The position numbers and the translations under genes are program-made. The notes below the pieces were generated by a model. The model ran no database searches. It saw nothing but the letters and a program-made list of their open reading frames with translations, and was not told the origin of the DNA. A stretch of DNA of 64,000 bases from Symbiodinium sp. CCMP2592. Taxonomy: Eukaryota > Sar > Dinophyceae > Suessiales > Symbiodiniaceae. Below, in pieces: positions 53,592 to 62,067 of the stretch. Each line of letters starts with the position of its first letter. Within the stretch, counting starts at the first letter, position 1. The stretch lies in assembly GCA_905221615.1 (NCBI GenBank), contig CAJNDT010001013.1, positions 62,001-126,000 of the forward strand, read 5' to 3'.

Positions 53592-53635
53592 GGGTGACCT
53601 GAAGCAGGCGGAACAAGGAGCTTCGAACAGCACCT
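53592..53635 (+). CDS. Candidate exon
   Basis: AGCCACGCGCAG, GDLKQAEQGASNS; donor unclear. A 20-bp tandem duplication (TTTGTGAGCCCTGACACCCA) sits just upstream at 53532-53571. Confidence 0.35.
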
Positions 53636-53739
53636 CAACCCTAAACCCAAAACTCCAAGCCCTAAGCCCTTAGACCTACACCCTAAACTCCAAACCCTAA
53701 GCCCTATACCCCGAAAACTGGAATCCCTTGGTGGCCCAG

Positions 53740-53826
53740 GCCCTTCAGCAACAGGTCGCGGGTCTGCAGGCCGAGTTGGCAGCTGCGGACGCTCGGATTT
53801 TCACAGCAGGCTTTGAAAGTCAGACT
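53740..53826 (+). CDS. Candidate coiled-coil exon, phase 0/0
   Basis: CCTTGGTGGCCCAG, 29 codons ALQQQVAGLQAELAAADARI then FTAGFESQT, donor GTCAGA. Clear heptads in the first 18 residues. Confidence 0.5.
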
Positions 53827-53845
53827 GTCAGAGTCCCCAGAGACT

Positions 53846-53944
53846 CCAAAACCCTTCAATGAAGGAATATACCTTAAACCATAGTAGGGATCCTATTCTA
53901 ATTTAAGGTATATTCCTTAATTAAGGGGTTTTGGAGTCTCCGGG
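53846..53944. repeat. Fold-back element F4 (long arms)
   Basis: GAGACTCCAAAACCCTT ... GGAATATACCTTAAA pairs with TTTAAGGTATATTCCTTAAT ... GGGGTTTTGGAGTCTC; arms about 45 bp with mismatches. Shares CCTTAATTAAGGAATAT with the palindrome at 61371. Confidence 0.7.
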
Positions 53945-54048
53945 TCCCTACATGCTAGAATCTGTGCCTCAAGCCCGAAACCCTCCACGGATAGAACCCT
54001 GTATGAACCCGCCATGTGCATATCCAAGTTTCGTACATCCTAACCAAG

Positions 54049-54082
54049 GCCAAAGCCACCCTGGCTCTCAAGGCCGTTGCCG
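54049..54082 (+). CDS. Candidate micro-exon
   Basis: ACATCCTAACCAAG, AKATLALKAVA, donor GTTTAG leading into telomere-like units. Confidence 0.35.
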
Positions 54083-54233
54083 GTTTAGGGTTAGGCAAGG
54101 GCGGCTTCGACGTTTAGGCCTCGGCATCGCGGTTAGGGTTTACATGGTTGGGTTAGCGGTTTGATTTACGGTAGGGGCTCAGCGTTGAGGTATGGTACGG
54201 TTTCGACCCTACGGTGGTGCTTGAGAGATTCAG

Positions 54234-54304
54234 GGCCAGATCAGGGGCTGAAACTTTCCGACCTTGCGTGCCCAAGCGGGGCAGCAACGACGGCCGTGCC
54301 TTGC
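54234..54304 (+). CDS. Candidate exon
   Basis: CTTGAGAGATTCAG and GTAAAC bracket 71 bp; two frames are open (PDQGLKLSDLACPSGAATTA, or ARSGAETFRPCVPKRGSNDG). Confidence 0.4.
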
Positions 54305-54382
54305 GTAAACCCTGAAACCCGACACCCTGGACCTGGCTCCCGATACCCTAAACCCCTAAAGCCTAAGTTTTAGGATTTGCAG

Positions 54383-54450
54383 GACCGGCTTTCTGGCTTG
54401 ACGCAGCTATGGAGTTCGAGCACGACATGAAGACTAATAACAGTTTTTGA
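54383..54450 (+). CDS. Candidate terminal exon
   Basis: TTTTAGGATTTGCAG, PAFWLDAAMEFEHDMKTNNS, F and TGA. Confidence 0.4.
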
Positions 54451-54567
54451 GTCCTAAACACCCGAGCTCCTGTGCTGACTGCTTAACCTTGGGGTCCAAA
54501 ATCCCACACCTAAACCTTACACCACTTGGTCGTGAGACCCTCCATAGCTTCTATTGGGGAACGGGTT

Positions 54568-54735
54568 GCTTAAAAAAACCCTTAAACTTAAAAACCCTGC
54601 TTAAAAAATCATTAAACTTAAAACCCTGCTCAAAAATCCCTTAAACTTAAAACCCAGCTTGTAAAAAAACCCTTAAACTTAAAGCGCTGTTAAGAAGACC
54701 TTAAACTTAAAACCCTGCTTAAAACGCCCTCAAAT
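54568..54735. repeat. ~32-bp tandem repeat
   Basis: About five units of CCCTTAAACTTAAAACCCTG with drifting spacers. Confidence 0.8.
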
Positions 54736-54758
54736 GTAAAACCTAGACAGTAAGACAG

Positions 54759-54842
54759 ACTGCGAGCTTTCGGGAAGCATGAGGCGGAGTTGGACCTGGC
54801 AAGGCACCAGGCAGACGGCCAGGCAGGCCGACAAGAAAGGGG
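54759..54842 (+). CDS. Candidate coiled-coil exon
   Basis: After TAAGACAG: LRAFGKHEAELDLARHQADG, QAGRQERGWG. Donor undefined; F1 starts 17 bp further on. Confidence 0.4.
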
Positions 54843-54858
54843 CTGGGGCTCGCTACTA

Positions 54859-54956
54859 TAGGGGTCTAAATAATTACCAATTCTATTTTGGGGGTTCCGT
54901 ATTATATTTATACTATTACGGACCCCAAAACCCTATTCTAATTATCAAGGCCCTTA
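54859..54956. repeat. Fold-back element F1
   Basis: TAGGGGTCTAAATAATTACC ... TAATTATCAAGGCCCTTA; terminal inverted repeats about 18 bp. Confidence 0.7.
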
Positions 54957-55126
54957 TAGTAAGCCCGACGCCCTGAAACCTAAACCTTCTAACCTGCCCT
55001 GAACCCTACCCCACACCTGAAGCCTGAACCCCTCAATGTTTCTTGTACGAAGGCTCCGGGATAGTAATTCCTACAATATTTTACTTCTGGCAAACCATAC
55101 CCCAAAGACCCAACTCTTGCACGCAG

Positions 55127-55227
55127 ATGCTCTGAACCGCGAGGCTTCACGAACTTCCGCAGTCCACTGCTCTATTGCTCGCATGTGTACACATATTCTG
55201 TCGTCCTTTGTTTTGCTCCCCGCCTAG
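55127..55227 (+). CDS. Candidate terminal exon
   Basis: AACTCTTGCACGCAG, ALNREASRTSAVHCSIARMC, THILSSFVLLPA and TAG. Confidence 0.35.
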
Positions 55228-55334
55228 AGACTCCACAGCCGCTTTTTTACTGTAGGCCAATCCCTTCGTTAGGGTTTGCCTTAGGGCTTCGCCCGTGCAA
55301 GGAGCTGTCTCCATCTTCTGCCGACCGCGGGCAG

Positions 55335-55394
55335 GAGCTACGGCGGTGGAGAGCATATGGGGCCCCACAAAGGTTTCATTTGCATAGAGTTTGA
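55335..55394 (+). CDS. Candidate terminal exon
   Basis: CCGACCGCGGGCAG, ELRRWRAYGAPQRFHLHRV and TGA. Confidence 0.3.
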   Translation, partial: ELRRWRAYGAPQRFHLHRV

Positions 55395-55490
55395 TTGGGA
55401 TTTGGGCTTTTTAGGGTTTTTATAACCCTAAACCCTAAACCCTAAACCCTATACAAGAGTTCGATTTAAGCCTTTATTGGTGGTGACCAG

Positions 55491-55583
55491 GATCCTGTTG
55501 GGGGGGTCACTCCCGCGCTTCCGCGGCGAAGCTGTGAGCTTGGCCAGGCCCCCGAGAGCCCCACCAAAGCCGACTACACCTGG
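55491..55583 (+). CDS. Candidate exon, phase 0/0, ending at F3 copy 3
   Basis: GGTGGTGACCAG, 31 codons DPVGGVTPALPRRSCELGQA, PESPTKADYTW; the last codon TGG shares its final G with F3 and is followed by donor GTGGCT. Same codon and phase as at F3 copies 1 and 2. Confidence 0.5.
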
Positions 55584-55675
55584 GTGGCTGTCATTTTTGG
55601 GGTCCGTCTTTGGGTATCCTAGCAAAGGGTTCCGAATTATATAAAGAACCCAAAAAGGGACCCTAATTTTGACAA
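55583..55675. mobile_element. Fold-back element F3, copy 3 (introner-like)
   Basis: GGTGGCTGTCATTTTTGGGG ... GGGACCCTAATTTTGACAAC CACTC. No exact target duplication is visible. A minus-oriented F1 copy follows at 55685-55773. Confidence 0.6.
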
Positions 55676-55684
55676 CCACTCAAC

Positions 55685-55773
55685 AAGTAGAATCGGATTT
55701 TTGGGGCCCATTATACTTTAATTACAATAAGGAACCCCCAAAATAGTATAGGTAGTTATGAAGGCCCCTACAG
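55685..55773 (-). repeat. Fold-back element F1, reverse orientation
   Basis: TTTTTGGGGCCCATTATAC ... AAGGAACCCCCAAAATAG ... GAAGGCCCCTAC; the left terminus is truncated next to F3 copy 3. Confidence 0.65.
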
Positions 55774-55834
55774 TCTCGTTTATGATGACCCAAACGCTGT
55801 GACGCTGTCAATCCTAAACCGCAGAGTGCGGCCA

Positions 55835-55883
55835 GGATCCCGCCATGGTGAAGCTGAAGATGAAGATGCACACAGCTCAGGAG
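55835..55883 (+). CDS. Candidate helical exon
   Basis: CAGAGTGCGGCCAG, DPAMVKLKMKMHTAQE, donor GTGCAG; the frame stays open to a TAG at 55914 (VQARLRFAAP), so it could be terminal. Confidence 0.45.
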
Positions 55884-56527
55884 GTGCAGGCCCGTCTTCG
55901 TTTTGCTGCACCCTAGACCTAAGATAGAAGAGCGGTGTGGTCTGGAGCTGGGGTTTAGGGTCCTCAACCCCAAGCTCTAAACTTTCATACCCGGTATGGT
56001 TGAGGGTCCTAAGCCTGAAGCTGCACTACGGTGGTTTAGAGTTCAGGGCTGGGTAGTCTTCAACTCCGAGTGGCGGGAGTGTCTGGATGGGGATTGGCGG
56101 TGTAAAGTAAAGATCATTACAAGCCCATGTGTCCTAAGCCCTAAACCCTAGACTCTGGATAGTTTTCAACCCCAAGGGCTCATAAGTAGGTTGTCGGCGC
56201 GAGGTCTTTCCATAGCCAAGCTGAGGGCCGACAGTTTTGGGTTTGGTGTTGCCTCTTTCTGAATGGAGCTGGAAGGCCACCGTTTGAGAGCAGTTGCCCA
56301 ACTTGAGTTCTGAGTATGCACACAGTCGAGGAGCGGCGCTGCGGCTTTTCAGGGGCAAATCATCTCGTAGCCCACGCGGATCAGAGATTAGACCTTGCAT
56401 TCCGAAGTCAAGTGGCTCCTCAGCATTTTGATCTGTAGTCCCAGCCGCTGTTTTCGACCATGCTCGCGGCTTCAACTTCGCTCGTAGCCTGGGCTTGATT
56501 GAATTGTCTGCATGTTTGCACACACAG

Positions 56528-56583
56528 GCGACGGCCATCGGCGAGCTGCAAAAGGAGCTTCAGTCCTCTCGGGAGGCGCAAAC
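56528..56583 (+). CDS. Candidate coiled-coil exon
   Basis: GTCTGCATGTTTGCACACACAG minus the exon G is a strong acceptor; then ATAIGELQKELQSSREAQ. Donor unclear (GC possible at 56586). Confidence 0.55.
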
Positions 56584-56847
56584 CAGCACTTGCTTCGGGG
56601 CTTAGGTTTTGGGATGTCGGGTTCGCAGAGCATGGAGTGGGTATTGCTCCTTAGCCTGTTGAGCCCGCAAACTGCCGGCATAAAATCACCACTACTAAAC
56701 GCCCAGTCCTAAACTCACAGGCCACAGACTCCCAGGCTTTCCCACAAGAAAGACCACAAGGAGGCACCAGAGAAGGAAGAAGCCATGGGACACCTTAGGA
56801 TATCCCGCGGATGCACAAAGGAGCCAGAGCAGACTCGTTAGTTATAA

Positions 56848-56940
56848 GGGTTGGAAGCCGAGAAGTGGCGAATGCGTTTCGGACGCTCAGGCGCCCACAA
56901 ACATGCAGAAGAGAGGAGAATCATTTCTTGGAATTCTTAG
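56848..56940 (+). CDS. Candidate terminal exon
   Basis: GLEAEKWRMRFGRSGAHKHA, EERRIISWNS and TAG. Acceptor weak. Confidence 0.35.
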   Translation, partial: GLEAEKWRMRFGRSGAHKHAEERRIISWNS

Positions 56941-57062
56941 GAAGGATTTTCGTCGTCATTATAATATACTCCGACGGATGAATGAGCACACGAGTTTTCC
57001 ATTATTCTGAAGACTCCCAAGTACAGCCCCGAGAGGAGTCTCTAAGTTTAAGTCCCCACCAG

Positions 57063-57098
57063 GAGCTGGAGACGGAGCGATCTGAACGTGCGAAGCAG
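57063..57098 (+). CDS. Candidate coiled-coil micro-exon, phase 0/0
   Basis: TTTAAGTCCCCACCAG, ELETERSERAKQ, GC donor (GCGCCG). Confidence 0.45.
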
Positions 57099-57456
57099 GC
57101 GCCGGGATGGCTAAACCCTAAACCCTAAACCCTAAACCTTAACCGTTGCCTTTTTTTGGCAGAGGTTTTGGGTTTGGGATCCACAGCTCAGGGTTTAGGG
57201 TTTAGGTGCCAGGGCTGTAGGTTGAAGAGGGTTCGAAGAGGGTTATATCAGGGGTTCAGGGTTCGGGTTCTGAATTCTGGGTTCGGAGTCATGTGTCCGT
57301 GATGATGAGGAAATCATCCCTCCGGGCGAGCTCTAACGAACAAAACAACACCGGGGCACGAATTCCCAAAAGCTCAAAAATCCCCAAAACTCTGTGAACC
57401 CCAAACCCTGAACTCCGAACTCCGAACTCTGAATTCTGAACTCCAGAACCCTACTG

Positions 57457-57554
57457 TAGGAGCCTAAATAATTACCAATATTATGGTGGGGGTTCCTTAT
57501 TATAATTATAGTATAATGGGCCCCAAAACCCTATTCTAATTATTAAGGCCCCTA
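57457..57554. repeat. Fold-back element F1, best copy
   Basis: TAGGAGCCTAAATAATTA at 57457-57474 pairs with TAATTATTAAGGCCCCTA at 57537-57554 (16 of 18). Inner palindromic pair TTGGGGGTTCC... / GGGCCCCAAAA. Confidence 0.8.
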
Positions 57555-57608
57555 CATTAGACCCTAAACCCTGAACCCTAAACCGTAAACATCCCCATCT
57601 CTATCCAG

Positions 57609-57686
57609 ACGGTTATCGTCAGCGACTTGCAGAGAAAGCTCCGCAAGTCCGAGGAGGTTCGCAGGGATCCGGCACGCAGGGATGCG
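57609..57686 (+). CDS. Candidate coiled-coil exon, phase 0/0
   Basis: CCCATCTCTATCCAG, 26 codons TVIVSDLQRKLRKSEEVRRD then PARRDA, donor GTTTAG beginning a telomere-like tract. Strong heptad LQRKLRKSEEV. Confidence 0.6.
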
Positions 57687-57949
57687 GTTTAGGGTTTAGG
57701 GGTTTAGGGTTTAGAGTTCAGGGCGGCAGATAGGAGCGGGGGGTTCAGGGTTGAGGGTTTGGGGTTGAGGGCAGTTTAGGGTTTGGGCTGTAGTGTCTGT
57801 TAGGATCTAGGTCCGGGGCTTGCATGCAAGGTTTCCAGGTTTTCGGTGCGAATTCAGCCGAGGAGAAGACCAGCAACAGAACATCTACTTTGGGGCAGAT
57901 CCTTTGCTTGCCACTTCAAAGCCACCCTAAACCCTGAACCCCTAATCAG

Positions 57950-58023
57950 CCACTGCATCGCCAGAGGACCTGCGCTTCTCCCGGAAGCAGGCCAAGTTGG
58001 GCATGCTATTGGGGCCTGCATAA
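57950..58023 (+). CDS. Candidate terminal exon
   Basis: AACCCCTAATCAG, TASPEDLRFSRKQAKLGMLL, GPA and TAA. Confidence 0.45.
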
Positions 58024-58437
58024 GACGGGTACTATATAGGGGCACTATATAAGGGTACTATAAGGGTACTATACTGGTACTACAATGGTATAGTGATCAT
58101 CAGAAGCGGTATCCCTCTATAGTCCGGATGTAACTTTGCTATTGTATGCCTTGTTCTACTGTTAGTTTAGGGTCGGAACAATTGCCCCTATTATTCTTCG
58201 GAGTTCCTTAATGTAAGTAGTCATAATAGTATAACAAACACCAAAACCCTGTTCAAGTGATTCCCGCCCCTGTATTAGCATGGGGTGGCCGGCACGATTC
58301 GCAGCCCCTACGCCGGAACCGAGACGAATCTTAGACCCTAAACCCCCGAGCCGTAAACCAAAAACCGCGAGCCCTAAAGCTCTAACGCCCTTAGAACAAT
58401 CCCAAAGGCAGGGCTCTGCAGCCCAATCCAGTTTAAT

Positions 58438-58537
58438 ATGGGGGCTTCAACAGTAACCTATACTATTTTGAGGGTTGCTGATTGTAATTATAGTATCTCT
58501 GGCCCCAGAATTCCTATTCCAATTATTAAGGCCCCTG
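58438..58537. repeat. Fold-back element F1, diverged
   Basis: GGGGGCTTCAACAGTAACC ... CCAATTATTAAGGCCCCTG. A further relic lies at 58183-58273. Confidence 0.55.
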
Positions 58538-58733
58538 TACCAGTCAATTCAAGCTTGACGGCCTTTGATGTGTGGCTGCTGTTTTTAAGTTTTAATGCAG
58601 GGCCTTGATTTTCGGACTCGGGTTTTCGGACTCGGGTTTTGGAGTATAGTAATGTGTACTTACAGCAACGAAGCCAGGGAAGAGTAGTACTAATCATTGA
58701 CACGTTAATCAGGAGCAAGGGGTTGTTGTGCAG

Positions 58734-58826
58734 ATTTCGAAAGTGCTGGTAATTGAGCCCAAGGCGATCTGCTGTCGATCGGATGTCTATATCTCAGCAG
58801 AACGAGTAGTCGAGACAACGCTGGTC
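58734..58826 (+). CDS. Candidate internal exon, phase 0/0
   Basis: GGGGTTGTTGTGCAG, 31 codons ISKVLVIEPKAICCRSDVYI, SAERVVETTLV, donor GTAGCA. Alternating hydrophobic residues look like beta strands, unlike the coiled-coil exons. Confidence 0.6.
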
Positions 58827-58833
58827 GTAGCAA

Positions 58834-58945
58834 AACCTACCTTAAACTACCAAACCCTACTTTTTTGTGGGTTCTTATTATAAACCCTAATATGGAGAAT
58901 ATGGGGGCCCTACAAAAAAGTAGGTTTTGGGAGGTTAAGGTAAAC
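58834..58945. repeat. Fold-back element F7
   Basis: ACCTACCTTAAACTACCAAA ... ACTTTTTTGTGGG pairs with CCCTACAAAAAAGTAGGTTT ... GGTTAAGGTAA. It begins 7 bp after the donor of the preceding exon. Confidence 0.7.
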
Positions 58946-60264
58946 CCTGAACCGTAGACTCCAAACCCCTCGGCCCGAGACCTGAAAGTCTACGCCCTAG
59001 GGTTTAGGGTTTAGGGTTTAGGGTTTAGGGTTTAGGCAACACAAAACCACCAAACCCAAAACGCTTGTAGAAACGCTCATAGAGCCCTTGTAGAAGCCTT
59101 TGTAGAACCGTTTTAAGAACCCTTGCAGAAACCCTTGTAGAAGGCCTTTTTGCGCCCTTGTAGTAGAACCCATTTAGATACTTAATAGAAGATCCCGAGC
59201 CACAAAACCGAATTCATGGGCCTCGAACTGCCACACCCGACAGGAAGCGGAGTTGGGGCCCTAGAAGTCCGGGTTTGGGGTTCAGGGTTTATAAGGTTTA
59301 GAGCAAGAAGAGGGAGGGGGGCTTGGGTGTGCAGCGGAGGTTCATGCGCAAATTGATGTCTCAGTAGGAACTGGGATGAATAATATGAGTCATAGCTCCC
59401 GTTATCTTACTTGAAAGTCTTCTCATGCTACAAAGAACCCAAGCGACTTCAAGCATGGTCCGGTTTTGCTTCTTTTCCGTCTGGGAGTTCGGTTTTGCTG
59501 CGAGGGAGGATTCTGATGTAGTTTAGGGTTTCCGGATTCCCCCAATTGAACCCTAAACCCTGAACACTCTAAACTAAACCCAAACCTTGCCCTAAACCCT
59601 AGACCCGAAAACAAGGTTCCACCTCCCAAAAGGGCCCCGAACCTGCCCATGTGGACGTTGGAGTTCGAGGTTCCGATAAAGGTTCCCTTCAGCTGTAAAT
59701 GGTTCCTAGAATTGTGGTTCCTATATATAACTATGGTTCCTATAAAGGTTCCCTTAAGCGTTCCATACGGGTTCCTATTCCTACAAAGGTTTCTTGGAGG
59801 GATCCTTTAGGGGTTTCTAGTTTGGCCTCAAGCAGCCGTGGTGGCGGTCGCAGTAGTCGTCGTCGTGGCTGTGAGTGTGGTAGTGGTAGTGGTGGTGGTG
59901 GTGGTCCTGCACGAAGATTTCCCACCCCTGTGATGAATACCTATATAAATCTGAATGCAGATAGACACAGACATCCTATTCGACTGGTGATATCCTCTCC
60001 TCATCAACTCTAAATCCAACCCTGTAGTCCCCGCTGCCCTATAAGCCCAGGCGGGAAACCCTGAAGCGTAAGCTCAGGAACCGTAAACTTAAACCAAAGC
60101 CGAACCCTGTAATGCCTAAACCCTAAACCTAGGCATTACACATGTCAAAAAGCACCTAAACCCCTAAACCCCAAGCATTCAAAGACCAAAACCTCGAGTC
60201 CTAATTTCCTCAAGCACCAGACCCCAAATCCCAGGCCCAAAACCGTTAACACACGATGGACCAG

Positions 60265-60292
60265 GCTCCGTGGCCAGCAGCGCGAGAGGCAG
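60265..60292 (+). CDS. Candidate micro-exon
   Basis: ACGATGGACCAG, LRGQQRERQ, donor GTTGAC. Confidence 0.3.
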
Positions 60293-60311
60293 GTTGACAG
60301 CAGCCTTGTTA

Positions 60312-60415
60312 TACTTGGAGGTTCATGGGTAGCTATAAGTGGGGTTATAAGTCCCGTAATATGGGTTAGAACTATAGTTACCCTACTTATAACCCCACGT
60401 ATAACTACCGACAGA
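60312..60415. repeat. Fold-back element F2
   Basis: TACTTGGAGGTTCATGGGTA ... CTTATAACCCCACGTATAAC; right terminus eroded. Confidence 0.65.
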
Positions 60416-60493
60416 TGGTTAATGTTGAAAGGAGCCCCAACAGCTCCGAAATCCCAATTCTTGGACCCTGCGAGGAAGACACTTTCGAGCCAG

Positions 60494-60525
60494 GAGGTGC
60501 AGGCGAGGAGGGCCCAGAGCAGAGG
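60494..60525 (+). CDS. Candidate micro-exon
   Basis: ACTTTCGAGCCAG, EVQARRAQSR, donor GTTTCG. The motif QEVQAR also occurs at 55880-55895. Confidence 0.35.
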
Positions 60526-60835
60526 GTTTCGAGGGGTTTGGGGTTTAACGGTTCTGGGGATTGGCAAGGGTTGCATAGGGTTTTGTGAAGGTTCCCTAAA
60601 CCCCAAAGACCCCTAAACTCTAAACCCTAAACCCCTAAACCCTAAACCCTGAACCCCCAAACCCCTAAACCTAAACCCAGGTGGTTTAAGGGCCTGCGGA
60701 GTCAGAGTTGGGTTCAGGCATTTGTGTTCTGAGGTGCGGATGGCTTGACCCTATAGATCCCTAGGGTTTAGGGGTTTAGGGGTTTAGGGTTTAGGGGTTA
60801 GGGTTCAGTGTGTCTAGGGTTTAGGGGTTGAGGTT

Positions 60836-60932
60836 AGAAGCTGCCCCCACCCTGTAATAGTGGTCGAATAGGAATATAGTAGGGCCCTAATATAATCCTT
60901 ATAGTCACTATTACAGGGTGGGGGCAGTTTCT
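60836..60932. repeat. Fold-back element F6, 27-bp arms
   Basis: AGAAGCTGCCCCCACCCTGT (to 60862) matches the reverse complement of 60906-60932 at 26 of 27 positions. Confidence 0.8.
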
Positions 60933-61041
60933 AATATAGAATCCCTTAAAGGAACCATTAAGGATCCCTTTAAAGAAGCCCTATAAGGCCCCTCCTAAAG
61001 CCTTAGGCCTTAGGCTTGGGGTTTCCGGGCTTGACAGTCCT

Positions 61042-61165
61042 GCTTGGAAGGGCAGGGGACTTAGTAAGTAGGTTATAAGTAGAGTTATAAGTACCCCAAA
61101 TGGAGTTACCCCAATCATAACCCGACTTATAACCTACTTACTAAGTCCCCTGCCCTTCCAAGTAA
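61042..61165. repeat. Fold-back element, F2 variant
   Basis: TGCTTGGAAGGGCAGGGGAC ... TTAGTAAGTAGGTTATAAGT on the left pairs almost completely with ACTTATAACCTACTTACTAA ... CTGCCCTTCCAAGTA on the right; arms about 45 bp. Confidence 0.75.
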
Positions 61166-61370
61166 GGGTTTAAGAGCTCGGGGCCTTGGGGTGAAGCCCC
61201 AAGCGTCGCCTTTTCGAGCTTCGAGGCTTCAGCTTATTTCGGTTGGGGGACTCGGGTTTCGGTTTTGGGTTTCGGATTTGGGATGTAGGATGTTTTTGGG
61301 GCCTAGGGTTACGGGTTTTGGGTTTAGGGCTTGAGGTCTTCAGCCGCGAACCCAGAGTTCCGCCAAAGAC

Positions 61371-61444
61371 CCAGAGAGCCCAATACCCCTTAATTAAGGA
61401 ATATAGCTTAATATTCCTTAATTAAGGGGTATTGGGCTCTCTGG
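61371..61444. repeat. Perfect 34-bp-arm palindrome (F4-related)
   Basis: 61371-61404 and 61411-61444 are exact reverse complements around the 6-base loop AGCTTA. An AG at its right edge (CTCTGGGGAG) serves as acceptor for the next exon. Confidence 0.9.
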
Positions 61445-61448
61445 GGAG

Positions 61449-61503
61449 GCGATGAGGGCGCACCTGCAGTCGCTGCAGCGCCGCAGCCAGGAGGAGGCCT
61501 TCG
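61449..61503 (+). CDS. Candidate coiled-coil exon
   Basis: CTCTCTGGGGAG, AMRAHLQSLQRRSQEEAFG. Donor not clear; the frame is open to 61560. Confidence 0.45.
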
Positions 61504-61694
61504 GGATGGGCACCCGCTTGTTTCGGGGTTCGAGTCTCTGGCTCCATGTAGACCCCTGAAACATAAAAACGGTCTAGGGTTCATAAACAGGGTTTAGGGG
61601 TTTAGGGTTTAGAATCATAAACCCGGTTGCTGTTCAGGTTCAGGGCTGCAGGGTTTTAGATAATGTCGGGGCTTTGGGGTCTAGAGAATCGCAG

Positions 61695-61722
61695 GGCAGA
61701 GGCCAAACAGTATGATTTTGCC
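61695..61722 (+). CDS. Candidate micro-exon
   Basis: CTAGAGAATCGCAG, AEAKQYDFA, donor GTTTCT. A TTG/GGC microsatellite follows. Confidence 0.35.
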
Positions 61723-61871
61723 GTTTCTGTTGCATCACAGTGTTGTTGTTGTTGGCGGTGGTGGTGGCGGCGGCGGCTGCATTGCCTTTACTTCTGCTGA
61801 AAACCCCCAACTAAACCCCCAAAGCCAAAACAACTTAGGGGAAGTGAAGAGCTCTCCTTACCCGCCGTCAG

Positions 61872-61907
61872 GAGCCCTCGGGTGAGGCCTTCGAGAAGCA
61901 GCTCAAG
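61872..61907 (+). CDS. Candidate 12-codon exon, phase 0/0
   Basis: CTCCTTACCCGCCGTCAG, EPSGEAFEKQLK, donor GTATCG. Last micro-exon before the retrogene, which then sits in its downstream intron. Confidence 0.55.
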
Positions 61908-61978
61908 GTATCGGAAAGTGGAAGGTTCTTTCGTTTTTCATTAGATTGTATGTTTAAACCTTGAACCCTAAACCCTAA

Positions 61979-62000
61979 TCCGTAGCCATCTTGGCTCAAG
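61979..62000 (+). other. Relic dinoflagellate spliced leader (DinoSL)
   Basis: The 22 nt match the conserved DinoSL at all positions except C for T at 61990; the core reads GTAGCCATCTTGGCTCAAG. In dinoflagellates this leader is added to mRNA by trans-splicing and is not encoded at genes, so its presence in genomic DNA marks reverse-transcribed mRNA put back into the genome. Confidence 0.85.
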
Positions 62001-62067
62001 CTTAGAGCTACTTTTTCCACCCCAGTTTCGATTTCTTGGGAGGGGTCCCGCACAGTGGCCTTCAGAC

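Noticed and set aside
61908-62067. Joining exon 61872-61907 to the 196-aa ORF through CACAG at 62055
   Set aside because: The join is in phase (LK|WPSDM), but the DinoSL relic at 61979-62000 shows the ORF has its own retroposed 5' UTR.
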